From Xanthomarina sp. F1114 (GTDB taxonomy: Bacteria; Bacteroidota; Bacteroidia; Flavobacteriales; Flavobacteriaceae), in assembly GCF_026410255.1 (NCBI RefSeq), contig NZ_JAPMLL010000004.1:124001-188000 (forward strand): a stretch of 64,000 nt of DNA. Direction: 5' to 3'. Under the pieces are notes generated by a model that did no database searches, had not been told where the DNA came from, and saw only the letters and a list, made by a program, of their open reading frames with translations. Position numbers and translations under genes: made by a program. Numbering within the stretch: position 1 is the first letter of the stretch; each line of letters begins with the position of its first letter. Shown here in pieces: positions 1 to 9,265 of this stretch.

Positions 1-558
1 AATCAGAAGTCCGATTAAAATAATATTTGTCCGAAATGCAAACCTTTCTATTTGTTCGTTTTTGTCCGTTTTGAAAGTTAGTTCTTTTGCGATTTGTGCT
101 TTACTTTGGTCAATATTTTGGTTTTCTATTATTTTTAAATCAAACTGACTTTTGTTTTCTGTGATGACATTCAAGTAATCAATTTCATTATTTGCGGTTT
201 TTGCTACAATCCAAAATTCAGAAGTTCCGTCATTCTCAAACCAAAATTCAGATTTTTTATTCGGTTCTAATTCTGTGTCATAAGTCACAATACTTCCTGT
301 TCCGTTCCAATTATTGCTCCAAAATGCGATGGCATAGATTTTCAATTTTTTGTCGGTAAGATTTTCAATCCGAACATTAACTGGCGTTGAAGCTCCGATT
401 GAGTCGTCAAACAAAGAGTGTAATCCCAAAGCTAAAAACCCAATTAAAACTCCAAAACTCACGAGTATTTTTAATCCACTTTTGTGCTTTGAACTCGCAA
501 AATAATTAATCAATAAGATTATGAATAGAAGTAAGGCTGTAAATAGTAATATCGTCAT
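1..558 (-). CDS. Partial membrane protein of unknown function
   Basis: An open minus-strand frame of 186 codons starts at an ATG (556-558) and runs off the left edge without a stop, so the C-terminus is missing. Two hydrophobic segments lie near residues 3-15 and 27-40. A soluble part of about 130 residues follows, rich in W, N and T (for example WSNNWNG). Another hydrophobic stretch begins at the window edge. The layout suggests a small domain held outside the membrane between two anchors. I recognise no family. It lies downstream of the mutase operon on the same strand, about 90 bases after it, and could be its last gene or a separate unit. Confidence 0.7.
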   Translation of the reverse strand, partial: MTILLFTALLLFIILLINYFASSKHKSGLKILVSFGVLIGFLALGLHSLFDDSIGASTPVNVRIENLTDKKLKIYAIAFWSNNWNGTGSIVTYDTELEPNKKSEFWFENDGTSEFWIVAKTANNEIDYLNVITENKSQFDLKIIENQNIDQSKAQIAKELTFKTDKNEQIERFAFRTNIILIGLLI

Positions 559-650
559 TTTACGAATTGAAGTACAACTAGTTATATGAAACTAAAACTT
601 TTACTATACACGAAATTCCATATGGACATTTTTTCATTTTAGAATTTTTC

Positions 651-2774
651 CTAATCCGTTAATATTTCTAAAATCTGAATTGCAGCATCACTAATTCTAG
701 TTCCTGGTCCAAAAACAGCCATGGCTCCAGCATCGAATAAGTATTGATAATCTTGCTTAGGAATGACACCACCAACAACCACCATTATATCTTCGCGGCC
801 ATACTTTTTAAGCTCGTCGATTACTTGTGGAACTAAAGTTTTGTGTCCAGCAGCTAAAGAAGAAACGCCAAGTACATGAACATCATTTTCTACAGCTTGT
901 TTAGCTGCTTCTTGTGGAGTTTGGAACAGAGGACCAATATCTACATCAAAGCCAACATCTGCATAACCTGTGGCTACTACTTTGGCACCTCTATCGTGTC
1001 CATCTTGCCCCATTTTAGCAATCATTATACGTGGTCTTCTTCCATCTTGTTCCGCAAAAGTATCAGCCATTTGTTTAGCTTTACTAAAAGAACTGTCGTT
1101 TTTTATCTCTTTACTATACACACCTGAAAAGGATTTAATTTGTGCTTTATACCGTCCAAAAACGGCTTCTAAAGCATCGCTTATTTCTCCAAGAGTTGCT
1201 CTTTCTCTTGCAGCTTCTACAGCTAAAGATAAGAGATTTTCTTTTCCTGATTTTGCAGCAGCCGTTAAATTAGTCAAAGTCTTCTCTACTTTTTCAGAGT
1301 TTCGCTCAGCTTTAATCTTATTTAATTGTTTTATCTGTTGGGTTCTAACCGTTTGATTATCTACTTCTAAAGTAGCAATAGGATCTTCTTGTGCAAGTCT
1401 ATATTTATTTACTCCTACAATAATATCTTCTCCAGAATCTATTCTAGCCTGCTTTCTGGCAGCAGCTTCTTCGATACGTAACTTCGGAATCCCGGCTTCA
1501 ATGGCTTTTGTCATACCACCAAGTTCTTCCACTTCTTCTATAAGTTTCCATGCATTTTGAGCAATATCGTTTGTTAGTTTTTCAACATAAAAACTTCCAG
1601 CCCAAGGATCAACAGTTTTGGTGATTTTAGTTTCTTCTTGAAGAAAAATTTGGGTGTTTCTGGCTATTCTAGCAGAAAAATCTGTTGGTAGCGCAATTGC
1701 CTCATCTAGAGCATTGGTGTGTAAAGATTGTGTGCCACCAAAAGCAGCAGCAGCAGCCTCAATACAGGTTCTGGCTACATTGTTAAAAGGGTCTTGTTCT
1801 GTTAAACTCCAACCACTAGTTTGACAATGGGTTCTAAGAGCGAGTGATTTTTTGTTTTTAGGATTGAATTGTTTTACAATTTTAGCCCATAGCATTCTAG
1901 CCGCTCTCATTTTGGCAATCTCCATAAAATGGTTCATTCCAATAGCCCAAAAGAATGACAGTCTAGGGGCAAAGGTGTCGATGTCCATTCCAGCATCTAG
2001 CCCTTTTTTTATGTACTCTAAACCATCGGCTAAGGTATAAGCTAATTCAATATCGCCGGTAGCTCCAGCTTCTTGCATATGATATCCGGAAATACTGATA
2101 CTGTTAAATTTTGGCATGTTTTTGCTGGTAAATTCAAAAATATCTGAAATAATCTTCATGGATGGCGTAGGAGGGTAGATATAGGTGTTACGCACCATAA
2201 ATTCTTTTAAAATATCATTTTGAATGGTTCCAGCCAATTGGTCTGGGCTTACTCCTTGTTCTTCGGCAGCAACAATATAAAAAGCCATAATTGGTAAAAC
2301 AGCGCCATTCATGGTCATGGAAACACTCATTTTGTCCAATGGAATTTGGTCGAAAAGCACTTTCATATCTTCTACAGAATCTATGGCTACTCCGGCTTTT
2401 CCAACATCCCCAAATACACGAGGGTGATCTGAATCGTAACCTCTGTGTGTAGCTAAATCAAAGGCTACGGATAAGCCTTTTTGTCCGGCAGCTAAATTTC
2501 GTCTGTAAAAAGCATTGCTTTCTTCGGCAGTAGAAAATCCGGCATATTGGCGAATAGTCCACGGTCTGCGAACATACATCGTGCTGTAAGGTCCACGAAG
2601 AAATGGCGAGATTCCAGCTACAAAGTTTAAGTGTTCTAAATTACTTAAGTCTTCTTTGGAATAGGTGGATTTGACATCAATATTTTCAGCTGTATTAAAA
2701 ACGGAAGAAGCCAAAGGCTTTTCGTCTTTTAAATCTGATTTTAATGTGATATGTTGAATGTTTTTTCTTGACAT
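651..2774 (-). CDS. mutB: Methylmalonyl-CoA mutase, large (cobalamin-binding) subunit
   Basis: This 707-residue protein interconverts succinyl-CoA and methylmalonyl-CoA with adenosylcobalamin. The N-terminal 530 residues are the substrate-binding TIM barrel ([18 protein letters not shown] near residue 70). The C-terminal 130 residues are the B12 domain, whose DxHxxG motif is D591, H593 and G596; H593 is the expected lower cobalt ligand. Length and domain order match the catalytic chain of two-subunit mutases. The small subunit is encoded upstream on the same strand, with a lipoprotein gene between them. It probably serves propionate, odd-chain or branched amino-acid metabolism. Stop is TAG at 651-653. 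Confidence 0.97.
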   Translation of the reverse strand: MSRKNIQHITLKSDLKDEKPLASSVFNTAENIDVKSTYSKEDLSNLEHLNFVAGISPFLRGPYSTMYVRRPWTIRQYAGFSTAEESNAFYRRNLAAGQKGLSVAFDLATHRGYDSDHPRVFGDVGKAGVAIDSVEDMKVLFDQIPLDKMSVSMTMNGAVLPIMAFYIVAAEEQGVSPDQLAGTIQNDILKEFMVRNTYIYPPTPSMKIISDIFEFTSKNMPKFNSISISGYHMQEAGATGDIELAYTLADGLEYIKKGLDAGMDIDTFAPRLSFFWAIGMNHFMEIAKMRAARMLWAKIVKQFNPKNKKSLALRTHCQTSGWSLTEQDPFNNVARTCIEAAAAAFGGTQSLHTNALDEAIALPTDFSARIARNTQIFLQEETKITKTVDPWAGSFYVEKLTNDIAQNAWKLIEEVEELGGMTKAIEAGIPKLRIEEAAARKQARIDSGEDIIVGVNKYRLAQEDPIATLEVDNQTVRTQQIKQLNKIKAERNSEKVEKTLTNLTAAAKSGKENLLSLAVEAARERATLGEISDALEAVFGRYKAQIKSFSGVYSKEIKNDSSFSKAKQMADTFAEQDGRRPRIMIAKMGQDGHDRGAKVVATGYADVGFDVDIGPLFQTPQEAAKQAVENDVHVLGVSSLAAGHKTLVPQVIDELKKYGREDIMVVVGGVIPKQDYQYLFDAGAMAVFGPGTRISDAAIQILEILTD

Positions 2775-2834
2775 TTTAATGTGGTTTCAATTCCTTAGCT
2801 TTTTTGTTCGGCATTAATAATAACTTTACTAGAG

Positions 2835-3473
2835 TTATTTTTTTACTGCATTATTAGCATTCGGTTGATTGGTGTTGCTGACTTGTTCTTTTTCCTTAAC
2901 TTTTGTTGGATCTACGTTAAATAGATTGGCGTAAAATAAATCAAAAGCTACAAAAGCAGCCATATACCTGTCTTCGTGCGAGTTTTTTACAAACTTAACA
3001 AGCGGTGGCCCAAATATATCCGAACGCATACTATTAGTGGAAACTAAAGCATGAAAAGTAGCTTTTAAATCGTTGTTTCTAAAATTGTTTCCAATACAGG
3101 TAAGTAGTTTAGAATTGTAATTAATACTGTTGTCTTGGTTCCATAAATCTGTGTCTTTTTTTAATGCTTCAAAAACCTTCATAGTATGCGGAGATACAAT
3201 TTCTTGGAAATTTACTTTTCCAGCTAAAGCGTCTCTGGTGAAAAAAGAATAACCTCTTCTCAGGTTTTTAGTTGAAGGATCGTATTTGTCGGTCATGTCA
3301 TCCTCGAAAGAAACTAAAGCTTCAAAATACAGTTTCGTGTCTAAACCATTGCAAACTAATATATTTTCTTGGTCGGCATACTTATAATCATTAAAAGTTG
3401 ATGTTTCATTTTTACAGTTAAAAAGTGTCAAACTAAATGTTACAATTAATAGTTTTATTAGCGATTTGTTCAT
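2835..3473 (-). CDS. Lipoprotein of unknown function between the mutase genes
   Basis: The 212-residue product starts with a lipoprotein signal: a hydrophobic core followed by LFNC with the lipidated cysteine at residue 20. The mature part has two further cysteines (in LVCNG and LLTCIGNN) that could form a disulphide, and ends in a polar Asn/Lys-rich tail. I recognise no domain. The gene lies about 60 bases after the small-subunit gene and 60 bases before the large-subunit gene, all on one strand, so co-transcription is likely. A surface lipoprotein has no evident role in the mutase reaction; the association may be only positional. Confidence 0.8.
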   Translation of the reverse strand: MNKSLIKLLIVTFSLTLFNCKNETSTFNDYKYADQENILVCNGLDTKLYFEALVSFEDDMTDKYDPSTKNLRRGYSFFTRDALAGKVNFQEIVSPHTMKVFEALKKDTDLWNQDNSINYNSKLLTCIGNNFRNNDLKATFHALVSTNSMRSDIFGPPLVKFVKNSHEDRYMAAFVAFDLFYANLFNVDPTKVKEKEQVSNTNQPNANNAVKK

Positions 3474-3531
3474 GCTGTTGTTTATAATTAATAGGTGTTT
3501 AAAAATCTTTAGTTTTATACGTGTTTTATTT

Positions 3532-4890
3532 TTATTCTGCTTCTAACCTGTTTTGCTCCAAAGTTTCTGCCAATCGTTTTTCTATAATTGGTTCAATAAG
3601 TGTTTTTCTCGGGTTGGTTTTAACAAAAGGATAAAGTTCTAACTCATGTTTCATCTTATCTTCTTGATTAGGATGCTTATTGGTTCCAAGTAACACCTCT
3701 TCGCCCTTATTAAATTGAGTTTGTTCTTTTTCAGCACTTTCTTTAATTTTTCTTTGAATAATGCCTTCTTTTAATTGTTTTAAAAAACCACCATTGGCTT
3801 CAATGTCTTTAAACAATTCCAAGGCTTTTTCTGCCAATTGTTGTGTAAGACTTTCAATATAATATGCACCATCTGCAGGATTGTTTACATTGTCAAAATA
3901 GCTTTCATTCTTTAATATTAAGAGTTGATTTCTGGAAATTCTACTTCCAAATTCGTTGTCTTTATGGTAAATAGCATCGTAAGCTAAATTGTTTATGGTA
4001 TTTGCACCACCAAGAATGGCACTCATACATTCGGTAGTAGTTCTAAGTAAATTTGTGTTGTAATCGTAAAGTGTTTTATTACGTCTTGTAGGAGTTACAA
4101 AAATAAAGCACTCTTCTGGAATCTTGTATTCTGATGCTAATGTTTGCCATAAAATTCTTAAGGCTCTAAGTTTTGCAATTTCAAAGAAATAATTGGTGCC
4201 TACTGAGGTTGTGAAAACAAGCTTAAGAGGTTGGTTAGAATTATTTGTAACAAAATTTAAATATTCATTAGCATGAGCTAAGGTATAAGCTAATTGCTGC
4301 ACCATTGTAGCGCCAGCATTTTGATATAGAGACAAATCAACACTAAATAAGGCTGTTTTATTTACTATGGTTTCAAACTGTTTATGGTCTTCTTGGAGAT
4401 TAGTAAACCAATTTCCACTTCTGGCAAGATTTCCAATAATATCAATAAATATAAAGGTGTTTTCTTTTGAGGTTACTTTCAAAATCTTAGTCACATAGTT
4501 CGAAGACAAAAACTGAAGTTCAAAATAGAGTTTTGTTTTAGTTAAATCGATATTCTTTAAAAGAGATTCAATTTCAATATCTTCAGAAGGGATAATAAAT
4601 TTTAAACTATCCGCGCCCCTTGTCAAAAGTTCTATAGCACGACTGTTAGATTTTTCAATATCGGCAACAAAAATGCTTTCGCAGATTTGCCATTCGGTTG
4701 CTTTCGATGAAGATACGTTAGGTATAGAAGTAAATTCATCTGCGTGATAAAAAGGTTTTACATCAATTCCTTCATTGGTCTTCCAAATAAGTGTGTCGTT
4801 ATAATCGGCTCCTTTTAAATCTGCCTGAATTTTTTGCCTCCATTCTTTGGATGAAACTTCGTTAAAATCATTAAATAATTTTGTACTCAT
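3532..4890 (-). CDS. mutA: Methylmalonyl-CoA mutase, small subunit
   Basis: This 452-residue protein is the non-catalytic partner of the large subunit. It keeps a mutase-type barrel (segments such as ISRNQLLILKNESYFDNVNNP and DGAYYIESLTQQLAEKA match the large chain) but ends before any cobalamin domain, as is usual for flavobacterial small subunits, which are shorter than the actinobacterial ones. Its ATG overlaps the stop of the DivIC-like gene in an ATGA arrangement (4887-4890), which indicates translational coupling. It sits in the operon udk, DivIC-like, mutA, lipoprotein, mutB. Confidence 0.93.
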   Translation of the reverse strand: MSTKLFNDFNEVSSKEWRQKIQADLKGADYNDTLIWKTNEGIDVKPFYHADEFTSIPNVSSSKATEWQICESIFVADIEKSNSRAIELLTRGADSLKFIIPSEDIEIESLLKNIDLTKTKLYFELQFLSSNYVTKILKVTSKENTFIFIDIIGNLARSGNWFTNLQEDHKQFETIVNKTALFSVDLSLYQNAGATMVQQLAYTLAHANEYLNFVTNNSNQPLKLVFTTSVGTNYFFEIAKLRALRILWQTLASEYKIPEECFIFVTPTRRNKTLYDYNTNLLRTTTECMSAILGGANTINNLAYDAIYHKDNEFGSRISRNQLLILKNESYFDNVNNPADGAYYIESLTQQLAEKALELFKDIEANGGFLKQLKEGIIQRKIKESAEKEQTQFNKGEEVLLGTNKHPNQEDKMKHELELYPFVKTNPRKTLIEPIIEKRLAETLEQNRLEAE

Positions 4891-5210
4891 TTTTCTTTAG
4901 TTTTTGGAAGACTGTCTTGATATTCTATAATAAATATCTCTTCATTGTCCTGCTTCATATAATATTTTTCTCGAGCCAATTTTTCAACACCTTCTTCTGT
5001 GCTCAATTCTTTTATGGCTTTTTTGTCTTTAATTATTTCGTTTTTATAAAAATCTTTTTCGGTTTCTAATTCTTCAATTTCCTTATTTAATTCGTTATGA
5101 ATTAACCATGAATTGGCATCGAAAAACAGCATCCAAATGGCAAATATTAATAGTATGAAAACAAAAATATTCTTAAAAGGTTTTATGTATTTACTTGGTT
5201 TTTTTGCCAC
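4887..5210 (-). CDS. DivIC/FtsB-like septum formation initiator
   Basis: The 107-residue protein has a short basic N-terminus, one membrane segment (about residues 14-29) and a charged coiled coil (about residues 36-80) followed by the REKYYMKQDNEE motif typical of FtsB/DivIC proteins. These bitopic proteins bridge the divisome in the periplasm. The start is GTG at 5208-5210; its G is shared with the TAG stop of udk, and its own stop overlaps the mutA start. Translational coupling at both ends places it firmly in the operon. The partner FtsL- and FtsQ-like proteins are not in this window. Confidence 0.88.
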   Translation of the reverse strand: MAKKPSKYIKPFKNIFVFILLIFAIWMLFFDANSWLIHNELNKEIEELETEKDFYKNEIIKDKKAIKELSTEEGVEKLAREKYYMKQDNEEIFIIEYQDSLPKTKEK

Positions 5211-5818
5211 TATATAAGACTTTGATTGATAATTGTTTTTACAATATCTACTGCAACCGTATTGTATTTATTGTTGGGAATTATTATGTCTGCATACTCT
5301 TTCATTGGCTCAATAAACTGTTGATGCATGGGTTTTAAGGTGTTTTTGTATCTGGCAAGAACCTCTTCAATATCTCTACCTCGCTCAGTAATATCACGTT
5401 TTAAACGACGGATTAATCGCTCGTCGCTGTCTGCATGCACAAATATTTTAATGTCGAACATCTCTCTTAATTCTGGATTTGTAAGGATTAAAATACCTTC
5501 AACTATCATAACTTTTCTAGGATGTGTTAAAATAGTATCGCCAGTCCTATTGTGTTTTATGAAGGAATATACAGGTTGATGGATGTCGTTCCCTTTTTTT
5601 AATTCTTTTAAATGTCCCTCCAACAATTCAAAATCAATGGAGCGTGGATGATCGAAATTAATTTTCACTCGTTCATCCAAACTTAAATGCGAGGTGTCTT
5701 TATAATATGAGTCTTGAGAAATTACTCCAACCTCTCCTTCTGGCAATTGATTTAATATTTGATTTACAACGGTTGTTTTACCACAGCCAGTTCCTCCAGC
5801 AATTCCTATAATTAGCAT
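5210..5818 (-). CDS. udk: Uridine kinase
   Basis: The 202-residue protein phosphorylates uridine and cytidine to their monophosphates in pyrimidine salvage. The P-loop is GIAGGTGCGKTT at residues 5-16. The family segment SQDSYYKD follows near residue 37, and FDHPRSIDF near residue 55 belongs to the substrate site. RLIRRLKRDITERGR near residue 135 is the lid region. Length matches the family. It is the first gene of the operon; a TAAATTTG -7 element lies about 25 bases before the ATG on the minus strand. Confidence 0.96.
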   Translation of the reverse strand: MLIIGIAGGTGCGKTTVVNQILNQLPEGEVGVISQDSYYKDTSHLSLDERVKINFDHPRSIDFELLEGHLKELKKGNDIHQPVYSFIKHNRTGDTILTHPRKVMIVEGILILTNPELREMFDIKIFVHADSDERLIRRLKRDITERGRDIEEVLARYKNTLKPMHQQFIEPMKEYADIIIPNNKYNTVAVDIVKTIINQSLI

Positions 5819-5841
5819 GAATACATCTTTTTTTTAAAGCA

Positions 5842-5849
5842 CAAATTTA
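5842..5849 (-). promoter_or_regulatory. -7 promoter element of the udk-mut operon
   Basis: TAAATTTG on the minus strand matches the Bacteroidota TAnnTTTG -7 consensus and would start transcription about 15-20 bases before the udk ATG. No well-spaced TTG -33 element is visible, so this is a half-site call. Confidence 0.5.
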
Positions 5850-5906
5850 GTTATTTACATTCAAAATATAGCGGCTATCTCTGAAACTTACAAAACCAAA
5901 TACTAT

Positions 5907-7013
5907 TTAGTTCATAGGTAAAAGTTTAACAATTCCTAAATTTTCTATTCCTACATAAATATATCCGTCGGGTCCTTGCTCTAAAGAGCGAACTCTTCCT
6001 AGCCCTTCTAGTATCTTTTCTTCATTTACAACCTCTTTATCTTTAAGAACACATCTACTAACATACTGAAACTTTAAAGAACCAACCAATAAATTACCCT
6101 TCCAACCAGGGTACTTATCGCTAGATATAAAAGCCATGCCACTAGGAGCAATGGATGGTACCCAATAGTGAATAGGAGGTTCTAAACCTGGTAACTCTGT
6201 ATAATCTGATATTTTGGTTCCTACATAATTTACTCCAAATGTTACTTTGGGCCAACCGTAATTTTTACCAGATTTTATAATATTAATTTCATCACCTCCT
6301 TTTGGTCCATGTTCATGTGTCCAGACTTCTCCAGTTTCTGGATGAATTTTCATGCCTTGAGGGTTTCTGTTCCCATAGGTGTAAATAGCTTTTTTGGCAT
6401 TAGGCGTATTGTAAAACGGATTGTCTTCAGGAATGCGTCCGTCGTCATAAATTCTATATACTTTTCCGCCATCTTTTGTTAAATCTTGTGGATTTATATC
6501 TTTTTCTCCACGATCTCCAATGGTAAAATACAAGTAACCAGCCTTGTCAAACACCAAACGCGACCCAAAATGATAACTAGCTTCTGTATTTGGAGTGGCT
6601 TTATAAAGTACTTCTTTATTAGTTAATTGATTATTCTCAATTTTTGCTCGCATTATAGCCGTGTTGCATCCTGAACCTTCCCCTTCTGGAGACGCATAAG
6701 AAAAATAAATCCAACCATTATCGGTATAATTAGGATGTAATTTTATGTCCATTAATCCACCTTGACCAAGTAGTTCTATTTCTGGAAGATTCTTTATCTG
6801 TGTCTTTTTTCCATCTTTATAATGAATAAGTTCTCCTTTCTTTTCAGTTATTAGTAAGGAATTGTCTGGTAAAAAAACAAATCCCCAAGGGTTTTGTAAA
6901 TCGGATACTACAACCTCATAAGAGCTTTCGGGAGCTTTCTTGTTTTTTGTTTGAGCGCAAGATAAAATGCTTATAAAACATACAAGGACGGGCGTAAATA
7001 GATGTAACTTCAT
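5907..7013 (-). CDS. PQQ-dependent sugar dehydrogenase, lipoprotein
   Basis: This 368-residue protein belongs to the soluble glucose/aldose dehydrogenase family (YliI/Asd type), a six-bladed beta propeller that oxidises aldoses using PQQ. Family segments are LTEKKGEL, GQGGLMDIKLHPNY, YHFGSRLVFDKAGYLYFTIGDRG, NRNPQGMKIHP and THEHGPKGGDEIN. A lipoprotein signal ends at C19 (ILSC), so the enzyme should be anchored in the envelope facing the periplasm or surface. The gene stands alone, divergent from tRNA-Pro. No PQQ synthesis gene is in the window, so the cofactor may be imported or made elsewhere. Confidence 0.9.
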   Translation of the reverse strand: MKLHLFTPVLVCFISILSCAQTKNKKAPESSYEVVVSDLQNPWGFVFLPDNSLLITEKKGELIHYKDGKKTQIKNLPEIELLGQGGLMDIKLHPNYTDNGWIYFSYASPEGEGSGCNTAIMRAKIENNQLTNKEVLYKATPNTEASYHFGSRLVFDKAGYLYFTIGDRGEKDINPQDLTKDGGKVYRIYDDGRIPEDNPFYNTPNAKKAIYTYGNRNPQGMKIHPETGEVWTHEHGPKGGDEINIIKSGKNYGWPKVTFGVNYVGTKISDYTELPGLEPPIHYWVPSIAPSGMAFISSDKYPGWKGNLLVGSLKFQYVSRCVLKDKEVVNEEKILEGLGRVRSLEQGPDGYIYVGIENLGIVKLLPMN

Positions 7014-7050
7014 TTTTTTGTTGATTTGTCCATAAATTTAAACATAATAC

Positions 7051-7082
7051 TTGTTAGTTAAAAAAGAAAAGCTATATATTTG
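7051..7082 (+). promoter_or_regulatory. Promoter of tRNA-Pro
   Basis: A TTG at 7051-7053 and TATATTTG at 7075-7082 are separated by 21 bases, fitting the Bacteroidota -33/-7 consensus. The tRNA begins 79 bases past the -7 box, leaving a leader of about 70 bases. Confidence 0.75.
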
Positions 7083-7160
7083 CAGCTCGAAATTGATAAC
7101 CGATTTATAAGTTGAGGTTCTTAAATTTTCTAAGAGTAATCACTTATAAATTAAACATCT

Positions 7161-7235
7161 CGGGGTGTAGCGTAGCCCGGTTATCGCGCCGCGTTTGGGA
7201 CGCGGAGGTCGCAGGTTCGAATCCTGCCACCCCGA
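7161..7235 (+). tRNA. tRNA-Pro (anticodon UGG)
   Basis: The cloverleaf folds completely. The acceptor stem pairs 7161-7167 with 7228-7234. The anticodon stem CCGCG/CGCGG (7189-7193 with 7201-7205) encloses the loop TTTGGGA, giving anticodon TGG at 7196-7198. The T arm GCAGG-TTCGAAT-CCTGC is canonical, and A7235 is the discriminator. CCA is not encoded. A U-rich terminator follows directly. Confidence 0.98.
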
Positions 7236-7240
7236 CTAAA

Positions 7241-7276
7241 AAAATCCAATCATGAAAATGATTGGATTTTTTTTAT
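7241..7276 (+). terminator. Bidirectional terminator after tRNA-Pro
   Basis: A 13-bp perfect stem (7241-7253 with 7258-7270) with a GAAA tetraloop is followed by a T run on the plus strand and has a matching A run on the other side. It can end both the tRNA transcript and the minus-strand sigma factor transcript. Confidence 0.92.
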
Positions 7277-7303
7277 TATAAATTTTGTGTTTTAAAAATT
7301 TTA

Positions 7304-7876
7304 TTATCCAAATAGTAAAAATAAAATTCCTTCAATCTTTTCTCCAACTTTTTCCCTTAAAATAGCAAACGCCTTTGTTATGTGCGCTTCAACTGTTTTA
7401 AGTGAAATACTTTTGTATTCTGCAATTTCAATATTAGTTAAACCTTCTTCTTTACTAAGTAAAAAGGTTTCTCTACATTTTGGAGGTAAATTTTGAATTT
7501 CTTTTTTTACTAAAGCAATCATTTGCTCGATAGAACTTGGGTCTTGATCTTCGGTTATAATTGTAAGTTCGTCTATGTATTTCTTTTCTAAAGGGAATAC
7601 GTTTTTTTGTTTTCTATATTGATCTATAAATTCGTTATAAGTCAATTTGTAGAGAAAACTACTTATAGAAAATTCGGTTTTTAACTTCTCTCTTTTATTC
7701 CAGGTTTTAATAAAAATATTCTGTACAATATCTTCTGCCAAATCATGATCGCGGGTTAATCCATATGCATAAACACAAAGTTTGTGGTGGTATGTATCGA
7801 CCAAGAAAGTATAAGCTTTTGGTTTTCCAGATTTTAGAGCTTCAATAAGTTGCGTATTGTCTTTAAAAGGATCCAT
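7304..7876 (-). CDS. ECF sigma-70 factor (FecI-like) of the SusCD locus
   Basis: The 190-residue protein has the two ECF domains. Region 2 holds DHDLAEDIVQNIFIKTWNKRE and the fold around SSFLYKLTYNEFIDQYRKQ; region 4 holds LPPKCRETFLLSKEEGLTNIEIAEYKSISLKTVEAHI, a helix-turn-helix that reads the -35 box. It belongs to the Bacteroidota family that pairs with FecR and a TonB-dependent receptor. The chosen start is the ATG at 7874-7876 (MDPFKDN); an in-frame ATG ten codons upstream would add a hydrophobic LILLVFSYN tail not expected in a sigma factor. It is divergent from fecR. Confidence 0.92.
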   Translation of the reverse strand: MDPFKDNTQLIEALKSGKPKAYTFLVDTYHHKLCVYAYGLTRDHDLAEDIVQNIFIKTWNKREKLKTEFSISSFLYKLTYNEFIDQYRKQKNVFPLEKKYIDELTIITEDQDPSSIEQMIALVKKEIQNLPPKCRETFLLSKEEGLTNIEIAEYKSISLKTVEAHITKAFAILREKVGEKIEGILFLLFG

Positions 7877-7990
7877 GTTATAAGAAAATACCAATAAAAT
7901 CAGCATTTGTTGCGCAAATTATAAAAAAAGTCACAATAAAAATTAGGGTTAACAAAAAATCCGTCGTTATAAGTGTAAATAATGTAGTAA

Positions 7991-9163
7991 ATGATACCCC
8001 AAAAAACAGAAAAATTAATTGTTAAATATCTTACTAATCAGGCAACAGCTTTAGAGTTAGATCAGTTGGAGGAATGGTTAAAAGATCCAAATAACAAACA
8101 GTTATTTAGTACATACGTTAAATTAAATTACGCTGTGGATTACAATACAAAACAGTTTGATTCGAGTGCCGTTAAAAGGAAGTTAGATCAACTTACAAAG
8201 CGTGAAAATAAAGTAATTAGATTGAAAAAATCTCAAGAGTTTTTAAAGTATGCTGCAGCTATAGTTATTGGAGTATTTGCTCTTGGCTATATGTTTAAAG
8301 ACGATATATCTTTTATAAATAAGGAAGCTCAATCTGTTGAGATTTCAGATTATTCTATTGAAACAGGTTCTAATAAAGCTATTCTTACTTTAGAAAATGG
8401 AAAGGAAGTTGCTTTAGAGAAAACAAAAACCTATCAAACGGAGCAAGTTACTAGTAATGGAGAAGCTATAGTTTATCAACCTTCTAAAACATCTAATAAA
8501 GAGATTGCTTATAACTATTTAACAATTCCCAGAGGAGGTCAGTTTTTTATTACACTTTCAGACGGAACAAAAGTGTGGTTAAACTCCGACTCTAAATTAA
8601 AATACCCAATTTCATTTCAAGCTAAAGAGCCTCGTGTTGTCGAATTAGTCTATGGCGAGGCTTTTTTTGAAGTATCTCCCAGCAGCATGCACCAAGGAGC
8701 ATCTTTTATTGTAAATTCCAATAATCAAGAAATCGAAGTTCTAGGTACGGCTTTTAACCTAAAAGCTTATGCCGATGAAACAAATACGTATACTACTTTA
8801 GTTGAAGGTAAAATTGCATTAATTACAGAGGAGACTAAAAATATATTAAAACCTACTCAGCAAGCAATTTTAAACAAAAATCAACCTGATAATATTTTAA
8901 TTAAAACAGTAGATGTATATAACGAAATATCCTGGAAAGATGGTGTGTTTAGTTTTAAAGCAAAACCTTTAAAAGAATTAATGATTGTACTTTCTAGATG
9001 GTACGATGTCGATGTTGTTTTCGAAAATAAAAAATTAGAAAACACCACTTTTAGAGGCGTTTTAAGTAAGGAGCAAACAATAGAAGATATCTTATTAGCA
9101 ATTCAAAATGCTAGTATTATTAACTCTTTTACTATAAAAGATAAAACAATAACAATAAAATAA
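7991..9163 (+). CDS. FecR-family anti-sigma factor
   Basis: The 390-residue protein has a cytoplasmic N-terminal part (about residues 1-80) that should bind the sigma factor and one membrane segment at about 85-102. A periplasmic FecR domain follows (RGGQFFITLSDGTKVWLNSDSKLKYP near 180 and VYGEAFFEVS near 220). The C-terminal DUF4974-type domain (FSFKAKPLKELMIVLSRWYDV) senses the signalling domain of the receptor. It is divergent from the sigma gene and 100 bases before the susC gene, the standard order. By family rule, receptor occupancy passes through FecR to release or activate the sigma factor. Confidence 0.93.
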   Translation: MIPQKTEKLIVKYLTNQATALELDQLEEWLKDPNNKQLFSTYVKLNYAVDYNTKQFDSSAVKRKLDQLTKRENKVIRLKKSQEFLKYAAAIVIGVFALGYMFKDDISFINKEAQSVEISDYSIETGSNKAILTLENGKEVALEKTKTYQTEQVTSNGEAIVYQPSKTSNKEIAYNYLTIPRGGQFFITLSDGTKVWLNSDSKLKYPISFQAKEPRVVELVYGEAFFEVSPSSMHQGASFIVNSNNQEIEVLGTAFNLKAYADETNTYTTLVEGKIALITEETKNILKPTQQAILNKNQPDNILIKTVDVYNEISWKDGVFSFKAKPLKELMIVLSRWYDVDVVFENKKLENTTFRGVLSKEQTIEDILLAIQNASIINSFTIKDKTITIK

Positions 9164-9265
9164 AAAAGGGAACAAAGATTAGACCGTCCAAAGCTTAATA
9201 CTTTATTCCCAGATAGTCATTACTAATCAATTAAATGTTTAACCAATTAAATAATATGCAAATTT

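Noticed and set aside
876-1356. Plus-strand open frames within the mutase large subunit gene
   Set aside because: They are antisense shadows of a clear enzyme-coding frame with no family similarity.
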